A DNA stretch of 57,181 nt from positions 1 to 57,181 of the forward strand of contig JBDTVS010000205.1 of assembly GCA_040007095.1 (NCBI GenBank), in the 5' to 3' direction. Every line of letters starts with the position of its first letter. The stretch's first letter is position 1. This document shows positions 24,801 to 34,320 of the stretch, piece after piece. Position numbers and translations under genes: made by a program. Origin of the DNA: JBDTVS01 sp040007095. Lineage in GTDB: Bacteria; Acidobacteriota; Vicinamibacteria; Vicinamibacterales; CAVVIG01. The notes under the pieces are model-generated. The model was not told where the DNA came from, searched no databases, and was given only the letters and a program-made list of their open reading frames with translations.

Positions 24801-27344
24801 TCAAAACTTGACGCGCGTGCCAATCCAGTAGGTGGTTGGCGCCCCCGGCGCGTAGAACGTCGCCTGCTGCACCGGAAATTGTCCCCCGATCGCGGGAAAC
24901 TGACGCGCGATGAAGGTGCCGGTGGCCGTAAATCCCGTCGGGCCCAGCTGGGACGCGGTGTAGTAGTGCCGGTCGAACAGATTGTTGATTTGCGCGAGCA
25001 GCTGGATCCATCGGGTGAGCTGGTAGTGGGCGCCGAGATTAGCCGTGCCGTAGGCGGGCGTCGTCCCGGGGCCCAGATAGTAGGTGCCGTCCGGTTGGCT
25101 CAAATTGTTCTCGTTGCCCCGCGCGTACACCCCTGACGCGGCGATGAGGTCGAGATCCACGGACAGCCTGGCGGTCACCGCGAGATCGCCAAAGGCCTTC
25201 AGCAGGTGTCGGGGAACCAACGGAATTCGATCGTCCGCGTGGATGGCAATCGTGCCTTCGAGGCCCTTTCCGCCGGTCAAGGCGGCATCGTTCGCGCTGT
25301 TCCCCCTGCCGGCGAGCGTTTCGGCGCTCTCGAACGTCGCATCGAGCCACGTATAGCCGGCACCACCGCTCAGACGACCCTTACGGGCCGTCATCCCCAT
25401 CTCCACACCCTGCCGCCGCGTGCTGCCGAAGTTCTTGAAGTAGCCGAATCCTGTTTGTGTCGACGCCACGAACAGGATGTCGTCCGTGTTCGCCGCATGG
25501 AACACGCCCACATTCCAGGTCAGCGCTCCCTGATCCCCACGCACGCCGGCTTCCACCGTTCTGGTCACCACTTGATCCAAGGGCGGATCGCCGGCGAGGG
25601 CGTTGGGCAGCTTGCAGGGCGCGTTCGGATCCGCACAACCCAGTTCGATCGAGGTCGGCGCACGACTCCCTTCGCCGTAGCCGGCGTACAGGTTCACCCG
25701 TCGCGACGGGCTGAATGTGACGCCGGCCGCGGGATTCAGACGGCTGAAGGCATGGTCTCCGGTCAGTGAGCCCGGCCCGCCCACGGGCGTGATCTGATCG
25801 ATATTGCTGATGGCGGTGCGGTTGAACCGGGCGGAAAGCGTGACCGACCAGGCGCTACGAATGGACCACACGTCGGCGGCAAACACACTGCCGGTATTGC
25901 CCCGTCCCTCCAGGCCGACCCGGTTGTCGTACGGCGCGCCGTCCACGTCGCCGCCGGTGACGCCGTCGGCAAAGGCGTCCAACGTGGTGACGCTGCGATC
26001 CGGATTGAGGTAGCCGAGCTGCGTGGACTGGTGGAACGTCGAGCGGCTCCCATCGTAGCCCGCACCCACCGTCATGACGTTGCCCGGTGTGAGCCAGTCT
26101 CGAAACGTCACCTGCCCGGACGCGCCGTAGTTGTGCTGCACGCTGTCCGTGCGGTTGAGGAGCCCGTTGCACTTCTCGCCTGGCTCGTCCCTGAGCAGCA
26201 CGTTCCCGATGCAGCGCCACGAGGGAAACGGCGTATTCGCGGCGGTGGCGCCGGCGGTCGGAAACCCGGTGTAGCCGGCGTTCCGCAGCGCGGTCTGTTC
26301 GGCCGCGCCCGGCTGATAGACCGATTGGTCCAACGAGTCCTCGTTGATATCGCCATTCAACGTGTTGGTCCGGATATCCCGGTAGTAGACGTTCCCGCTG
26401 AGCGTCAGCGAGCGCGTCCGATCGTGGCGTGTGGTCAGGTTGATGAAGGTCGCGCGGTTGTCCGTGTTGTCCGGCTTGGTATAGACGCTCGCATAGTCCC
26501 GGTCGAGCAACCGCTGGTCCTGAAGGCCATTGCCCGTCAGCGAATTGTTCGCGTAGCCCACCGAGAGCGCGGTCTCGCGCAGTGCTTGATGCCATCCCAG
26601 CTTGCCAAAGACCTGCCCCACCCTGGACGGCGAATCGTCCCGCCAGCCGTCTTCGGCGAAGAGATTGCCGCCCAAATACCAATGCAGGCCGCCGGGACGG
26701 TTGCCGCCGTGCTCGAACTCGATCGACCGGCGCACGTCGCTCCCATACACCGCTCGGACGGACGTCCCCGGATTACTCCTCCCGTCCTTGGTCTGAATGG
26801 AGAGCGCGCCGCCGAGCGTGTTGAGTCCGAACAGTGGATTCGATCCCGGGATCAGCGTGGTCGATCCGATCGCCATGCGCGGAATGAGATCCCAGCTCAC
26901 CACGTCGCCAAAGGGTTGATTGAGCCGCACGCCATCCATGTAGACCGAGAGGCCCTGCGGCGTGCCCAGCAGGGGCGACGCGGTGTAGCCGCGGTAATTG
27001 ACATCGGGTTGGAAGGGATTGCCCTGCATCTCGTTGACGAACACACTCGTGAACCGGCGGTTCAGCACATCGGCGAGGTCCAAGCCGCCGCTCGCCTCGA
27101 TGTCTGCGCTGACCGCGGTTTGCACGGGCGCCGGAATCTGTTCGAGCCTGAGGTCCAAAGCGGGCAAGGGCGTCGTCTCGATCACGTCCACTCTGAAGGT
27201 CGGCGTGCCCGGCGACGAGCTCGCCGGCGTTTGCGCGAGCCCGCTGGCGGGATGCAGGGACGCGGTCGCGAGCACGGCGCCCGCGAGGCCTCTCAGTTTC
27301 GCCACGGCGCGTCGCACGGACACGCGGGACGGATGCTTGAACAC
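24801..27344 (-). CDS. TonB-dependent receptor
   Basis: The 847-residue product starts at a GTG (27342-27344) with GAGAGGG upstream. A signal-like segment is followed by a TonB-box-like TFRVDVIET, a plug with DLADVLNRRFTSVFVNEMQG, VNYRGYTASPLLGTPQGLSV and NPLFGLNTLGGALSIQTKDG, then a barrel ending in TTYWIGTRVKF with terminal Phe. Unlike the 16-19 kb receptor it has no carboxypeptidase-regulatory domain. It most resembles siderophore/small-ligand TonB receptors. Substrate cannot be named; no uptake or regulatory gene is adjacent. Confidence 0.92.
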   Translation of the reverse strand: MFKHPSRVSVRRAVAKLRGLAGAVLATASLHPASGLAQTPASSSPGTPTFRVDVIETTPLPALDLRLEQIPAPVQTAVSADIEASGGLDLADVLNRRFTSVFVNEMQGNPFQPDVNYRGYTASPLLGTPQGLSVYMDGVRLNQPFGDVVSWDLIPRMAIGSTTLIPGSNPLFGLNTLGGALSIQTKDGRSNPGTSVRAVYGSDVRRSIEFEHGGNRPGGLHWYLGGNLFAEDGWRDDSPSRVGQVFGKLGWHQALRETALSVGYANNSLTGNGLQDQRLLDRDYASVYTKPDNTDNRATFINLTTRHDRTRSLTLSGNVYYRDIRTNTLNGDINEDSLDQSVYQPGAAEQTALRNAGYTGFPTAGATAANTPFPSWRCIGNVLLRDEPGEKCNGLLNRTDSVQHNYGASGQVTFRDWLTPGNVMTVGAGYDGSRSTFHQSTQLGYLNPDRSVTTLDAFADGVTGGDVDGAPYDNRVGLEGRGNTGSVFAADVWSIRSAWSVTLSARFNRTAISNIDQITPVGGPGSLTGDHAFSRLNPAAGVTFSPSRRVNLYAGYGEGSRAPTSIELGCADPNAPCKLPNALAGDPPLDQVVTRTVEAGVRGDQGALTWNVGVFHAANTDDILFVASTQTGFGYFKNFGSTRRQGVEMGMTARKGRLSGGAGYTWLDATFESAETLAGRGNSANDAALTGGKGLEGTIAIHADDRIPLVPRHLLKAFGDLAVTARLSVDLDLIAASGVYARGNENNLSQPDGTYYLGPGTTPAYGTANLGAHYQLTRWIQLLAQINNLFDRHYYTASQLGPTGFTATGTFIARQFPAIGGQFPVQQATFYAPGAPTTYWIGTRVKF

Positions 27345-27925
27345 GATCGCCCTCTCTTCTCAGTGTTGACTGCGGATGGGTCTACGCGACCCCTTGTGTG
27401 AGGGCCAGCCGCAAATTCATCCCATCGATCTATATATTCCCGGAGTGGTCCATTTGTTCACGCTATTTCTTCGTTGCGCCGCGCCGACCGATCGCGGTTC
27501 ACGCCGACCGCACGCAAGTAGAATGTCACGCACTGCCGGTCCGCCTGATGGCACTCGCATCCTCGAACTCGTTGATCGATACCTCGCCGTTGTCCGTGGC
27601 CGGTACTGTGGGCCGCGCGTTCGAGCAGTCCACAATCTGGAGCTGAAGCGGAGGGCTGTGTGATGTCACCACGGAGAGCATCCTGCGGAGGAGGAGCTCG
27701 TTGTGGCAATGGATCGGGAACTGAATCGGCGCCTAGGTGTCGCCTAGGTGGCGCTGATCGCCGGCGCGTTCCAGGTCGCGCGTACTGCGGAGGAGATGGC
27801 ACGTCCCACGGGGACGTCCGCGTCAGGAGGAGCGGGGCAAGCGGGGCACTTCCTATCCGGGCACTCACACCAGGCGGCGTCGAGCCGGTCGGCCTCGACA
27901 CATCGCCACGCGAGGGCGCGATCGA
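27345..27925. other. Intergenic region with a possible EF-hand gene scrap
   Basis: About 580 bp between the TonB receptor and the DUF4159 gene. On the minus strand, near 27530-27620, a frame reads ATDNGEVSINEFEDASA and then stops; this resembles an EF-hand loop (D-x-N-G-x-V-S-x-x-E-F), so a decayed small calcium-binding protein may be present. No start or ribosome site fits, and no other gene is supported. Confidence 0.3.
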
Positions 27926-28756
27926 TCAGTGGGTCATCGCGTAGAGCAGTGCGTTGATGCCGAATGCGTAGCCGACGCCGGCGAAATGGTCGAAGAACTC
28001 CTTGTTTTCGCCTTCGCGCTCGAAGGCGTCGCCAAAGTCCGTGTTGTGCGTGCTCAACACCATGATGTTGCCGTGCTGGTTGAAGATGACGCGCACGTGC
28101 GGTTCGCGACTTTCGGCGCCGCGTTCCGAGGTCTGACCACCGCGGAACCAGAAACCGATCGACGGGATCTGCGGCACCGACGTCACCTGGTAGAGCATGT
28201 GGAACATCGTGTGGGACAGGGGCAGGTCGACGAGCGGGTATTCGGTCGGGGACAGCGCTTTGCCGATCTGCTCGGCCCAGTTGGCCCATGCGCGCTCGCC
28301 CCAGAAGTCGTCAGCCCAAAGGAAGCCGCCTTTCAAGAGATAGTCCCGCAATTGCGCCGCCTCAGCATCATCGAAGTACGACCCACCTGGCTCCGTCATC
28401 ATGATGAAGGGACATTTGTACAGGTCCGGGTCCGTGAGCTGAAAGACCGCATGGTTGTAGTCGCCGTGCGCGTCTCGACTCACGCTGGTCGCCGTCAGTT
28501 CCGAGAGGCGGTATGACAGGTTGATGTCGGCGCGGGGATAGTCGACCGACCAGCCGTCGCCATCCCCGGACGGATTCTGGCGGAACATGATTCGACAGAA
28601 CCTGAACGCGCCGTCGTACGGCGCATTCGCTTCCCGCCGCGTGAAACGACCGCCACCAAACCCACGTCCGCCGCGCTGGGCCGCAGCCGTCGCGGCGACG
28701 CACGACGCGATTGCGACGGCGACGAAGATCTTCTGGCGACCGAGCATCCCCATCAT
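27926..28756 (-). CDS. Secreted DUF4159-domain protein
   Basis: The 276-residue product has a signal peptide (IFVAVAIASCVAATAAAQRG), a Gly/Arg-rich linker and a DUF4159 domain: RADINLSYRLSEL, MMTEPGGSYFDDAEAAQLRD, YLLKGGFLWADDFWGERAW, YPLVDLPLSHTMFHMLYQV. The fold resembles the glutamine amidotransferase/ThuA-like class found in exported proteins of Acidobacteriota, usually near MoxR/DUF58 operons; here no such partner is close. It is divergent from the cytochrome P460 gene with a 197-bp shared intergenic region. Biochemical role unknown. Confidence 0.85.
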   Translation of the reverse strand: MMGMLGRQKIFVAVAIASCVAATAAAQRGGRGFGGGRFTRREANAPYDGAFRFCRIMFRQNPSGDGDGWSVDYPRADINLSYRLSELTATSVSRDAHGDYNHAVFQLTDPDLYKCPFIMMTEPGGSYFDDAEAAQLRDYLLKGGFLWADDFWGERAWANWAEQIGKALSPTEYPLVDLPLSHTMFHMLYQVTSVPQIPSIGFWFRGGQTSERGAESREPHVRVIFNQHGNIMVLSTHNTDFGDAFEREGENKEFFDHFAGVGYAFGINALLYAMTH

Positions 28757-28953
28757 GCGTGTCAGATCGAACTCAGTCTACCTGTGGGTCTCGAATTGTC
28801 AATTCTCACGCCGAGCCAGGATTGGGCCACGTTGAAGTACCCCTTGATACCATCGTCTAATGGATTCGCGTCCGCCCATTGTGTCTAATTGAACTCGCAT
28901 GCGCGCCGGGAAGAGAGCGTGCCATGACGACGCTTGATACAGGAGGTACCGAG

Positions 28954-29508
28954 ATGAATCGCAAGAGCAAGCTGACGATTGGGATTGTGACGGTATGGTT
29001 CGCCGTCGTGGGCGGCTTCGCCATTTCCGCGCAGGACAAGTACGGGGTGAAAGTGCCTGGCGGGCTCGCGTTCTCCGAGTTCCGGGGATACGAAGCGTGG
29101 CAGACGATTTCCATCAGTCGAAACGAGAGGGTGGTCGCGGCGATCCTCGGCAATCCCGCGATGATCGACGCCTACCGGGACGGCATTCCCGGCAACGGCA
29201 AGCCTGTACCGGACGGGGCCAAGATGGCGAAGATCCACTGGAAGCCGAAACAGAACCAGTTCTTTCCGGATGCGACGGTGCCCGGCGACCTGGTGAACGT
29301 CGACTTCATGGTGAAGGACAGCAAGAGGTTCGCCGACAGCGGGGGATGGGGGTACGCCGTGTTCGACTACAACGGCGCGTCCGATACGTTCACGCCCGGC
29401 ACCACAGCTGGCTCGCCGCCCCAGGGGAACGACGCCAGGTGCGGGTTCGCGTGCCACACGCGAGCGAAGACCAGAGACTACGTGTTTACGGAGTACGGAA
29501 AGCGGTGA
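28954..29508 (+). CDS. Cytochrome P460-family protein
   Basis: From ATG 28954 (AGGAGG seven bases upstream) the 184-residue product has a signal peptide (IGIVTVWFAVVGGFAISAQD), the P460 body (SEFRGYEAWQTISISRNER, VDFMVKDSKRFADSGGWGY) and a heme-attachment-like CGFACH near the C-terminus. The motif reads C-x3-C-H rather than C-x2-C-H. P460 proteins are periplasmic c-type cytochromes oxidising hydroxylamine or acting in redox stress, but many homologues in heterotrophs are uncharacterised. No hao-like or respiratory partner is adjacent. Confidence 0.85.
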   Translation: MNRKSKLTIGIVTVWFAVVGGFAISAQDKYGVKVPGGLAFSEFRGYEAWQTISISRNERVVAAILGNPAMIDAYRDGIPGNGKPVPDGAKMAKIHWKPKQNQFFPDATVPGDLVNVDFMVKDSKRFADSGGWGYAVFDYNGASDTFTPGTTAGSPPQGNDARCGFACHTRAKTRDYVFTEYGKR

Positions 29509-29673
29509 CACCGGTTCTGGTATCCTTGCCGAACTGGGCAACGCTTCGCCGTCTACGATGCCCTGAAGAATGCCTGGGCGCTACGCTCACTGCCTCGTCG
29601 CACGATGCGCCGGGAGCGCATTCGCCGACGCGGACACCCGCGGTGTTCGCCCTCGAGTACAAGGAGCACCAGG

Positions 29674-30150
29674 ATGAAGCCGAAGAACACGATCTGCCTC
29701 TGGTTCGACAAGGACGCGCATGAGGCAGCGCGCTGCTATGCCGCTACTTTTCCGGACAGCCACGTGATCGCTGTTCACGAGGCGCCCGGCGACTACCCGT
29801 CCGGCAAGCAGGGCGATGTGCTGCTGGTGGAATTCACCGTTCTCGGCATTCCCTGTCTCGGTCTCAACGGCGGTCCGGAGTGCAGGCACAGCGAGGCGTT
29901 TTCGTTCCAGATCGCGACCGACAATCAGGAAGAGACGGACCGCTACTGGAACGCGATCGTCGGCAATGGCGGCAAGGAGAGTCAATGCGGTTGGTGCACG
30001 GACCGCTGGGGTCTCTCCTGGCAGATTACCCCGCGCGTGCTCACTGAGGCGCTTGCGGCTGGTGGCGGGGAGGCATCGCGCGTATTCGCGGCGATGATGC
30101 CCATGAAGAAGATCGACATCGCAACCATCGAGGCAGCGCGGCGGGGCTGA
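29674..30150 (+). CDS. VOC-family (PhnB-like) protein
   Basis: The start MKPKNTICLWF at 29674 has AAGGAG eight bases upstream; a longer frame to 29605 lacks a site. The 158-residue product has the glyoxalase-fold signatures LWFDKDAHEAARCYAATFPD, GDVLLVEFTVLGIPCLGLNG, SFQIATDNQEETDRYWNAIV and WGLSWQITPRVLTE typical of the 3-demethylubiquinone-methyltransferase-like/PhnB VOC group. These are small dimeric metal-binding proteins of varied or unknown activity. It stands alone after the P460 gene. Confidence 0.88.
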   Translation: MKPKNTICLWFDKDAHEAARCYAATFPDSHVIAVHEAPGDYPSGKQGDVLLVEFTVLGIPCLGLNGGPECRHSEAFSFQIATDNQEETDRYWNAIVGNGGKESQCGWCTDRWGLSWQITPRVLTEALAAGGGEASRVFAAMMPMKKIDIATIEAARRG

Positions 30151-30250
30151 CGTGACCGCGCGCGGGTGAAGTCGATGCCGTCGAACACACACCGCTCGAC
30201 CGCCTCACGTGCGTCGAGGGCACTTTGAGGAATCGGGCGTGCGACGCTCG

Positions 30251-31024
30251 TCAACGGCAGGCGCCTGCCGAGTGTGGCGCACGAGCCCGACGATGACAGA
30301 CGAGGACCACCTCGTCCACACCGCTTAATTCAATCAAACCTTCGACCAGGTGCAACGGCTTTTGAAACCGCGTGGCCAGCGGCATCCCCACCCAGTTGTA
30401 CCAAAACATCGCCCGCGCGGGGTGATGCTTCAACCACCACATGCCGTACGCCACCCACCGGGGATTGGACGGTTGCATGCCGTACACGGCGCTCTTGTCG
30501 AGCGTCAGTTGGTGGCTGTCGAGGAGGGCCGGCAAGTTCAGAGGGTCATAGCGCCGCGCGTGGCCGACCGTATCGTCAAACGCCGTCCAGTGATCCGGAT
30601 GCACCGGGACGGCAGCGATCAGGGTGCCGTGGTCTTTGAGCACACGGCTCATCTCGCCGAAGAGTGCGTCGTCGTCCTCGAGGTGTTCAATGACATCGAA
30701 GGCACAAATGAGATCGAGCTCGCCATCGCCGAATGGCAGTGTGCCGATTTCGCCCACTGCGGCGATGCCGCCGAGCGCGTTCAACCGATCGACGGCTGGC
30801 GGACTGACGTCGATGAAATGCGTCCCGGCAATCGGCAGCCGCGGCCGCAAGCCAGGGCCGAGCTCCAGTCGTCGGGGTGCGGCGGGCAGCAACGCCGAGA
30901 CCAACGGCCAGGTGTTGAAGTCCTCAGCACGTTGCAGGCGGGCTCTTCTCCAAAACGCGTCGTAGAACTGACGGTTGATGGCGGTGACGCCGGTTGACGC
31001 GTGTGTCGCCGTTTCCGCGGGCAT
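30251..31024 (-). CDS. SAM-dependent methyltransferase (type 11)
   Basis: The 257-residue product has motif I as LELGPGLRPRLPIAGTHFID (variant), an acidic strand-2 end (FIDVSPPAVDRL), motif II/III GDGELDLICAFDVIEHLEDD and VLKDHGTLIAAVPVHPDH. The central FDVIEHLED is typical of ubiE/type-11 enzymes; motif I lacks the usual G-x-G-x-G spacing but keeps E-L-G-P-G. A later basic/aromatic stretch (GMWWLKHHPARAMFWYNW) is unusual and could contact a lipid or glycan substrate. Monocistronic by spacing. Confidence 0.82.
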   Translation of the reverse strand: MPAETATHASTGVTAINRQFYDAFWRRARLQRAEDFNTWPLVSALLPAAPRRLELGPGLRPRLPIAGTHFIDVSPPAVDRLNALGGIAAVGEIGTLPFGDGELDLICAFDVIEHLEDDDALFGEMSRVLKDHGTLIAAVPVHPDHWTAFDDTVGHARRYDPLNLPALLDSHQLTLDKSAVYGMQPSNPRWVAYGMWWLKHHPARAMFWYNWVGMPLATRFQKPLHLVEGLIELSGVDEVVLVCHRRARAPHSAGACR

Positions 31025-31135
31025 GGCCAGCCTTTGCAGTCTCTAATCTTATGCAGCCGGACCCACGCGGACAAACCCGCGTTCGACGACCCGGGAGGTT
31101 TGCAAGCTCCAGCAACGCCGGGTTCAATGCCGTTG

Positions 31136-31301
31136 CTAGTGTCGTGTCTCAGAAATTCGTTTGCATTCGGCCGGCGATGCATCCCGGCTGGCGGCGTCGC
31201 TCGTCGCTCATTCATGCCCAATAGACTCGCTCTTCGCGCCTTGCCATCCGGGCGCCTCGCCGCCCTCGGTGCGACAACGAATTTCTGAGACGCGACACTA
31301 G
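31136..31301. mobile_element. 166-bp MITE-like element
   Basis: Terminal inverted repeats of 26 bp, starting CTAGTGTCGYGTCTCAGAA (31136-31161) and its complement (31276-31301), match at 25 of 26 positions. The interior of 114 bp has no gene. Small size, long TIRs and CTAG at both tips fit a non-autonomous IS derivative moved by a transposase elsewhere in the genome; CTAG or TA would be the target duplication. The right tip overlaps the stop codon of the next gene. Confidence 0.8.
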
Positions 31302-31801
31302 TTCGGCGCCCGGCGGTACACGGCCACGTTGCGGACAGTCTCGCCTGTCGTCTTGCGCTCAAATGCGATGGTCATCGTGTTGCCGTCAGGCGAAATCACG
31401 CGCCGGGCCGTACCGTAGACCATGCCGGCGTGCGAGAGCACCGACTCCGACGTGTGATCGTCGATCCGCTTGAGCGTGATCGCATCATAGGCAGGCGTTC
31501 CAGTGACGGCCTGTTCGCGATCGTAGTTCGCTCTGTACTCGATGATTTCGGTATGTCCGTCGGCGTGGATCCTCTTGATCACGCCCCGCACGCCGTCCCG
31601 GTCCGCCGTATAGATTCGGGTTTCGCCCCTCGGGGCCGGGCCGGGAAAGTACTTTGACTTTGCCAAGTCGAGGCGCCAGGTGCCGAGCAGGACCTTCTCT
31701 CCAGGGCCACCGGGCTGGCCCATCGGCAACGGATGAGCTCCGACGACCACCGTCAGACCGAGCAGGGCCGGTAGGACCAGTCGCGTTGAGCGAGCGCTCA
31801 T
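31298..31801 (-). CDS. Secreted Acidobacteriota protein of unknown function
   Basis: From ATG 31801 (AAGGAG eight bases upstream) the 167-residue product has a signal peptide (LVLPALLGLTVVVGAHPLP), then LLGTWRLDLAKSKYFPGPAP, a start shared by a large secreted family in Acidobacteriota (lipocalin-like 'GTW-x-L' opening), and ends TVRNVAVYRRAPN. The TAG stop at 31298-31300 is made by the terminal CTAG of the MITE, so insertion of the element fixed or moved the C-terminus. Function unknown. Confidence 0.75.
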   Translation of the reverse strand: MSARSTRLVLPALLGLTVVVGAHPLPMGQPGGPGEKVLLGTWRLDLAKSKYFPGPAPRGETRIYTADRDGVRGVIKRIHADGHTEIIEYRANYDREQAVTGTPAYDAITLKRIDDHTSESVLSHAGMVYGTARRVISPDGNTMTIAFERKTTGETVRNVAVYRRAPN

Positions 31802-32124
31802 AGTCGTGTCTCCTTGGTTGGCCGGAGATCGCCGACGGTCGATGAAGATACCCAGCGTACACCCGAACTCTGCGGGAGAACAATAATTGCACCCTCGCGA
31901 AAACGATAGCGCAATCCCTTCGTAACCGCCCAGTGTCCGCACGAAGCGATCGCCTGATGCGGCACCACACGAATCAAACGGTCAGGTCTACACCCGCTGA
32001 CCGCTGAAGGGGATCCCATCGTTCATCGCCGAGCGGAAGGCGCCCTGCACGGAAACGTCCAAGAAGTGGTAGCTTTCTGTCCGTCGGGCCGCCATCGGGC
32101 GGCGCGCCCAAAAAGAGAAGGCCG

Positions 32125-34311
32125 ATGGCATCGATCAAGATTACCGACTCGATTTCCGCGGAGCTCATCTCCGCCAATCCGCAAGCCAACTCCGGTTTCG
32201 CGAAGTATCTGAAAGCGACCGCCGCGTCATTGCTGGCGGGTACCGATTTCACGGCGCAGTTCAAGAAAGAGCTGGCGCTCGTCAACCCCGGCGAGAGCGG
32301 CTTCACGCTGAAGTGGGGGAGCGACGTCCCGGTCGGAAAAGACACCGCATCGTTGAAGATCACGGCCGGTGCGTCGGCGCTGCTCACGGTCTACAACCAC
32401 ACGGGCATGTTGCTGCTCGACGACGCCTTCGTGGGCCCGGAGATCAAGGTGCCGGCGGGCCAGGCGTTCGTCGCGTTCCTGCTGCGCCCGACGATCAAGG
32501 CCGAGGGGGCGGCGACAGTGGGGGCGCTCTCGTTTGGCATGGAACTGGGCACGGAAGTGGAGTGGCGCTTCTACCAGCCGTTCGATCTCACCGGGCCCCC
32601 GATCACGTTGGGACGCGCCTGTCAGGCTCTCTTCGAAACCCTGTCCATCCCCAACAGCGTCGACGACCTCAAGGCGATGGCGGATCGGCCGGTTGGCACG
32701 ATGACTATCGTATCTGGTCACGGGCACCTCCAGATCGGCTGTTCGGTGAACGTCGCGGCCGTCGTCAACCCGCTCGCGAGCGTCAGCACCATTGGAAAAG
32801 TCGGTCCGCTCGATGTGTCCGGTGGGGCCTCCGCCGAGATCGGGGTCGAGGCGACCATCTCGGGTGATTTTCAGATTCGCGTGCAGACGCTGGAGGGCCG
32901 CAGAGTTCGCCTGGGTTATCACAAGATGGCTGCGCGCGAGGTCGGCGTCACGCTGGAGGCGTCGGCAGGGCCCGGGGTCACGATCGGCGATCGCGATCTG
33001 CTGACCATGCTCTTCGGCAAACCGACCTCAACCGGGACCATCGAAGAATCCCTGACCGCCGCCGGAGTCACGAAGGAGCAGCTCGACAAGATCACGACGG
33101 CCATGAAAAACGGCCTGTCGCGCAAGCTGGCGCTCGAGCTGGGCGCAAGCTTCTCGTCCCTGAAACAGAATGACGCGGCGTTTCTCTACGAGATCGATCT
33201 GGACACGCTCGACGCCGAGGGCGCCGCGGCGATCGACAAGGCGCTGTCCGGCAACCTGGGGGATCTGAATCGGCTGGAGCCGACCCTCCCTCGCCACGGG
33301 ATCGCGTTGAAGGAAAGTCGAACCAGCCACTTGCGTACCAGGCAGGTGGCCTGGCGCGTCAACGTGATCGGGCTCGTCAACGTCCTCTCGCTCAAAGAAC
33401 TGGCGGTCGAGGCGACGGTCGTGCACGATGCCGACTCGGGCGAGCTGCTGCTGACCGACGCCGCCACCAGCCAGAAGGTCAAGGCGATCACCAGTCGGAA
33501 GGATCTGCACAAGCTCCTGTTCGAGTCGTTGATGCTCACGGTCACCTACAAGGCGTCGGGGATGGATCAGAACACCGGCCTGACCGCGGCGATGAGCTAC
33601 TTCAAGATGGACAACGACGTAAACCGGCACGAGATGTCCGACTACCTCGACGCCGTCGCGGCGGTCGGCCTGATACCCGCGCACGACATCGAGGCGCAGC
33701 TCGGGCAGGTCGACGACTTCGATCGAGGCAGCCTCCTCATCGACGTCGACTTCGACCAGGCCTCGTGCGAACGGATGTTCATCGATGAAGAGACGCCGCG
33801 CGATCGCGATTTCTACGAGGACGTCGGCAAGCTGGCGCTGCTCGCGCTGGTGCAGGAAGACGACGCGGACGCGTACCGTCGCATCCCGCTGACCAATGGC
33901 GCCCTGTGGCAGAAGATGCGCAACAACACCTCGTCTGACTTCCGGTTCCTGCTGCGCCCGTTCCTGCCGGCCGCGAGCGAGGACGCCGAGAAGCTGCACG
34001 CCGGCGTGGTGACCGCCGACTACATGATGATTGTCTGGTGGGCCGGCACGATGGCCACGGCCGCCCAGAAGCTGGGCGAGATGCGCGCGTTCCTCACCGG
34101 GCCGCCGCCCGTCGTGCCGAGCGATACCAACAAGGCCTTCAACAAGCGACGCAAGGCGCTGCGAGAAGCCATGGTCGAGGTGATCCTGAAGAGCCCCAGC
34201 ACCTTCGGCGGCGACCCGTGGGGACTGGTCGCCTTGTTCTACGCCTCGAAGCGATCGGCGCCGGTCACGGCGATGGTCGTGTCTCCCAGACTGACGCTGT
34301 TTCTCCCGTAG
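32125..34311 (+). CDS. Large protein of unknown family, first gene of caspase operon
   Basis: The 728-residue product MASIKITDSISAELISANPQ ... has no signal peptide and no recognisable domain. Residues 1-300 are rich in beta-type segments with Gly-Thr runs (VGALSFGMELGTEVEWRFYQ, GLDVSGGASAEIGVE-type), while 310-700 is more helical, with VTKEQLDKITTAMKNGLSRK and DLHKLLFESLMLTVTYKASG, and a conserved-looking acidic loop DDFDRGSLLIDVDFDQASCE. AGAAGG lies three bases before the ATG. The next gene starts nine bases after its stop. The repeated beta modules could be an adhesion, scaffold or pore-like part, but nothing in the sequence proves this. Confidence 0.85.
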   Translation: MASIKITDSISAELISANPQANSGFAKYLKATAASLLAGTDFTAQFKKELALVNPGESGFTLKWGSDVPVGKDTASLKITAGASALLTVYNHTGMLLLDDAFVGPEIKVPAGQAFVAFLLRPTIKAEGAATVGALSFGMELGTEVEWRFYQPFDLTGPPITLGRACQALFETLSIPNSVDDLKAMADRPVGTMTIVSGHGHLQIGCSVNVAAVVNPLASVSTIGKVGPLDVSGGASAEIGVEATISGDFQIRVQTLEGRRVRLGYHKMAAREVGVTLEASAGPGVTIGDRDLLTMLFGKPTSTGTIEESLTAAGVTKEQLDKITTAMKNGLSRKLALELGASFSSLKQNDAAFLYEIDLDTLDAEGAAAIDKALSGNLGDLNRLEPTLPRHGIALKESRTSHLRTRQVAWRVNVIGLVNVLSLKELAVEATVVHDADSGELLLTDAATSQKVKAITSRKDLHKLLFESLMLTVTYKASGMDQNTGLTAAMSYFKMDNDVNRHEMSDYLDAVAAVGLIPAHDIEAQLGQVDDFDRGSLLIDVDFDQASCERMFIDEETPRDRDFYEDVGKLALLALVQEDDADAYRRIPLTNGALWQKMRNNTSSDFRFLLRPFLPAASEDAEKLHAGVVTADYMMIVWWAGTMATAAQKLGEMRAFLTGPPPVVPSDTNKAFNKRRKALREAMVEVILKSPSTFGGDPWGLVALFYASKRSAPVTAMVVSPRLTLFLP

Positions 34312-34320
34312 GAATATCCC

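Noticed and set aside
27458..27901. 147-codon minus-strand frame between TonB receptor and DUF4159
   Set aside because: Pro/Arg-rich, no motif or ribosome site; the EF-hand-like scrap lies in another frame.
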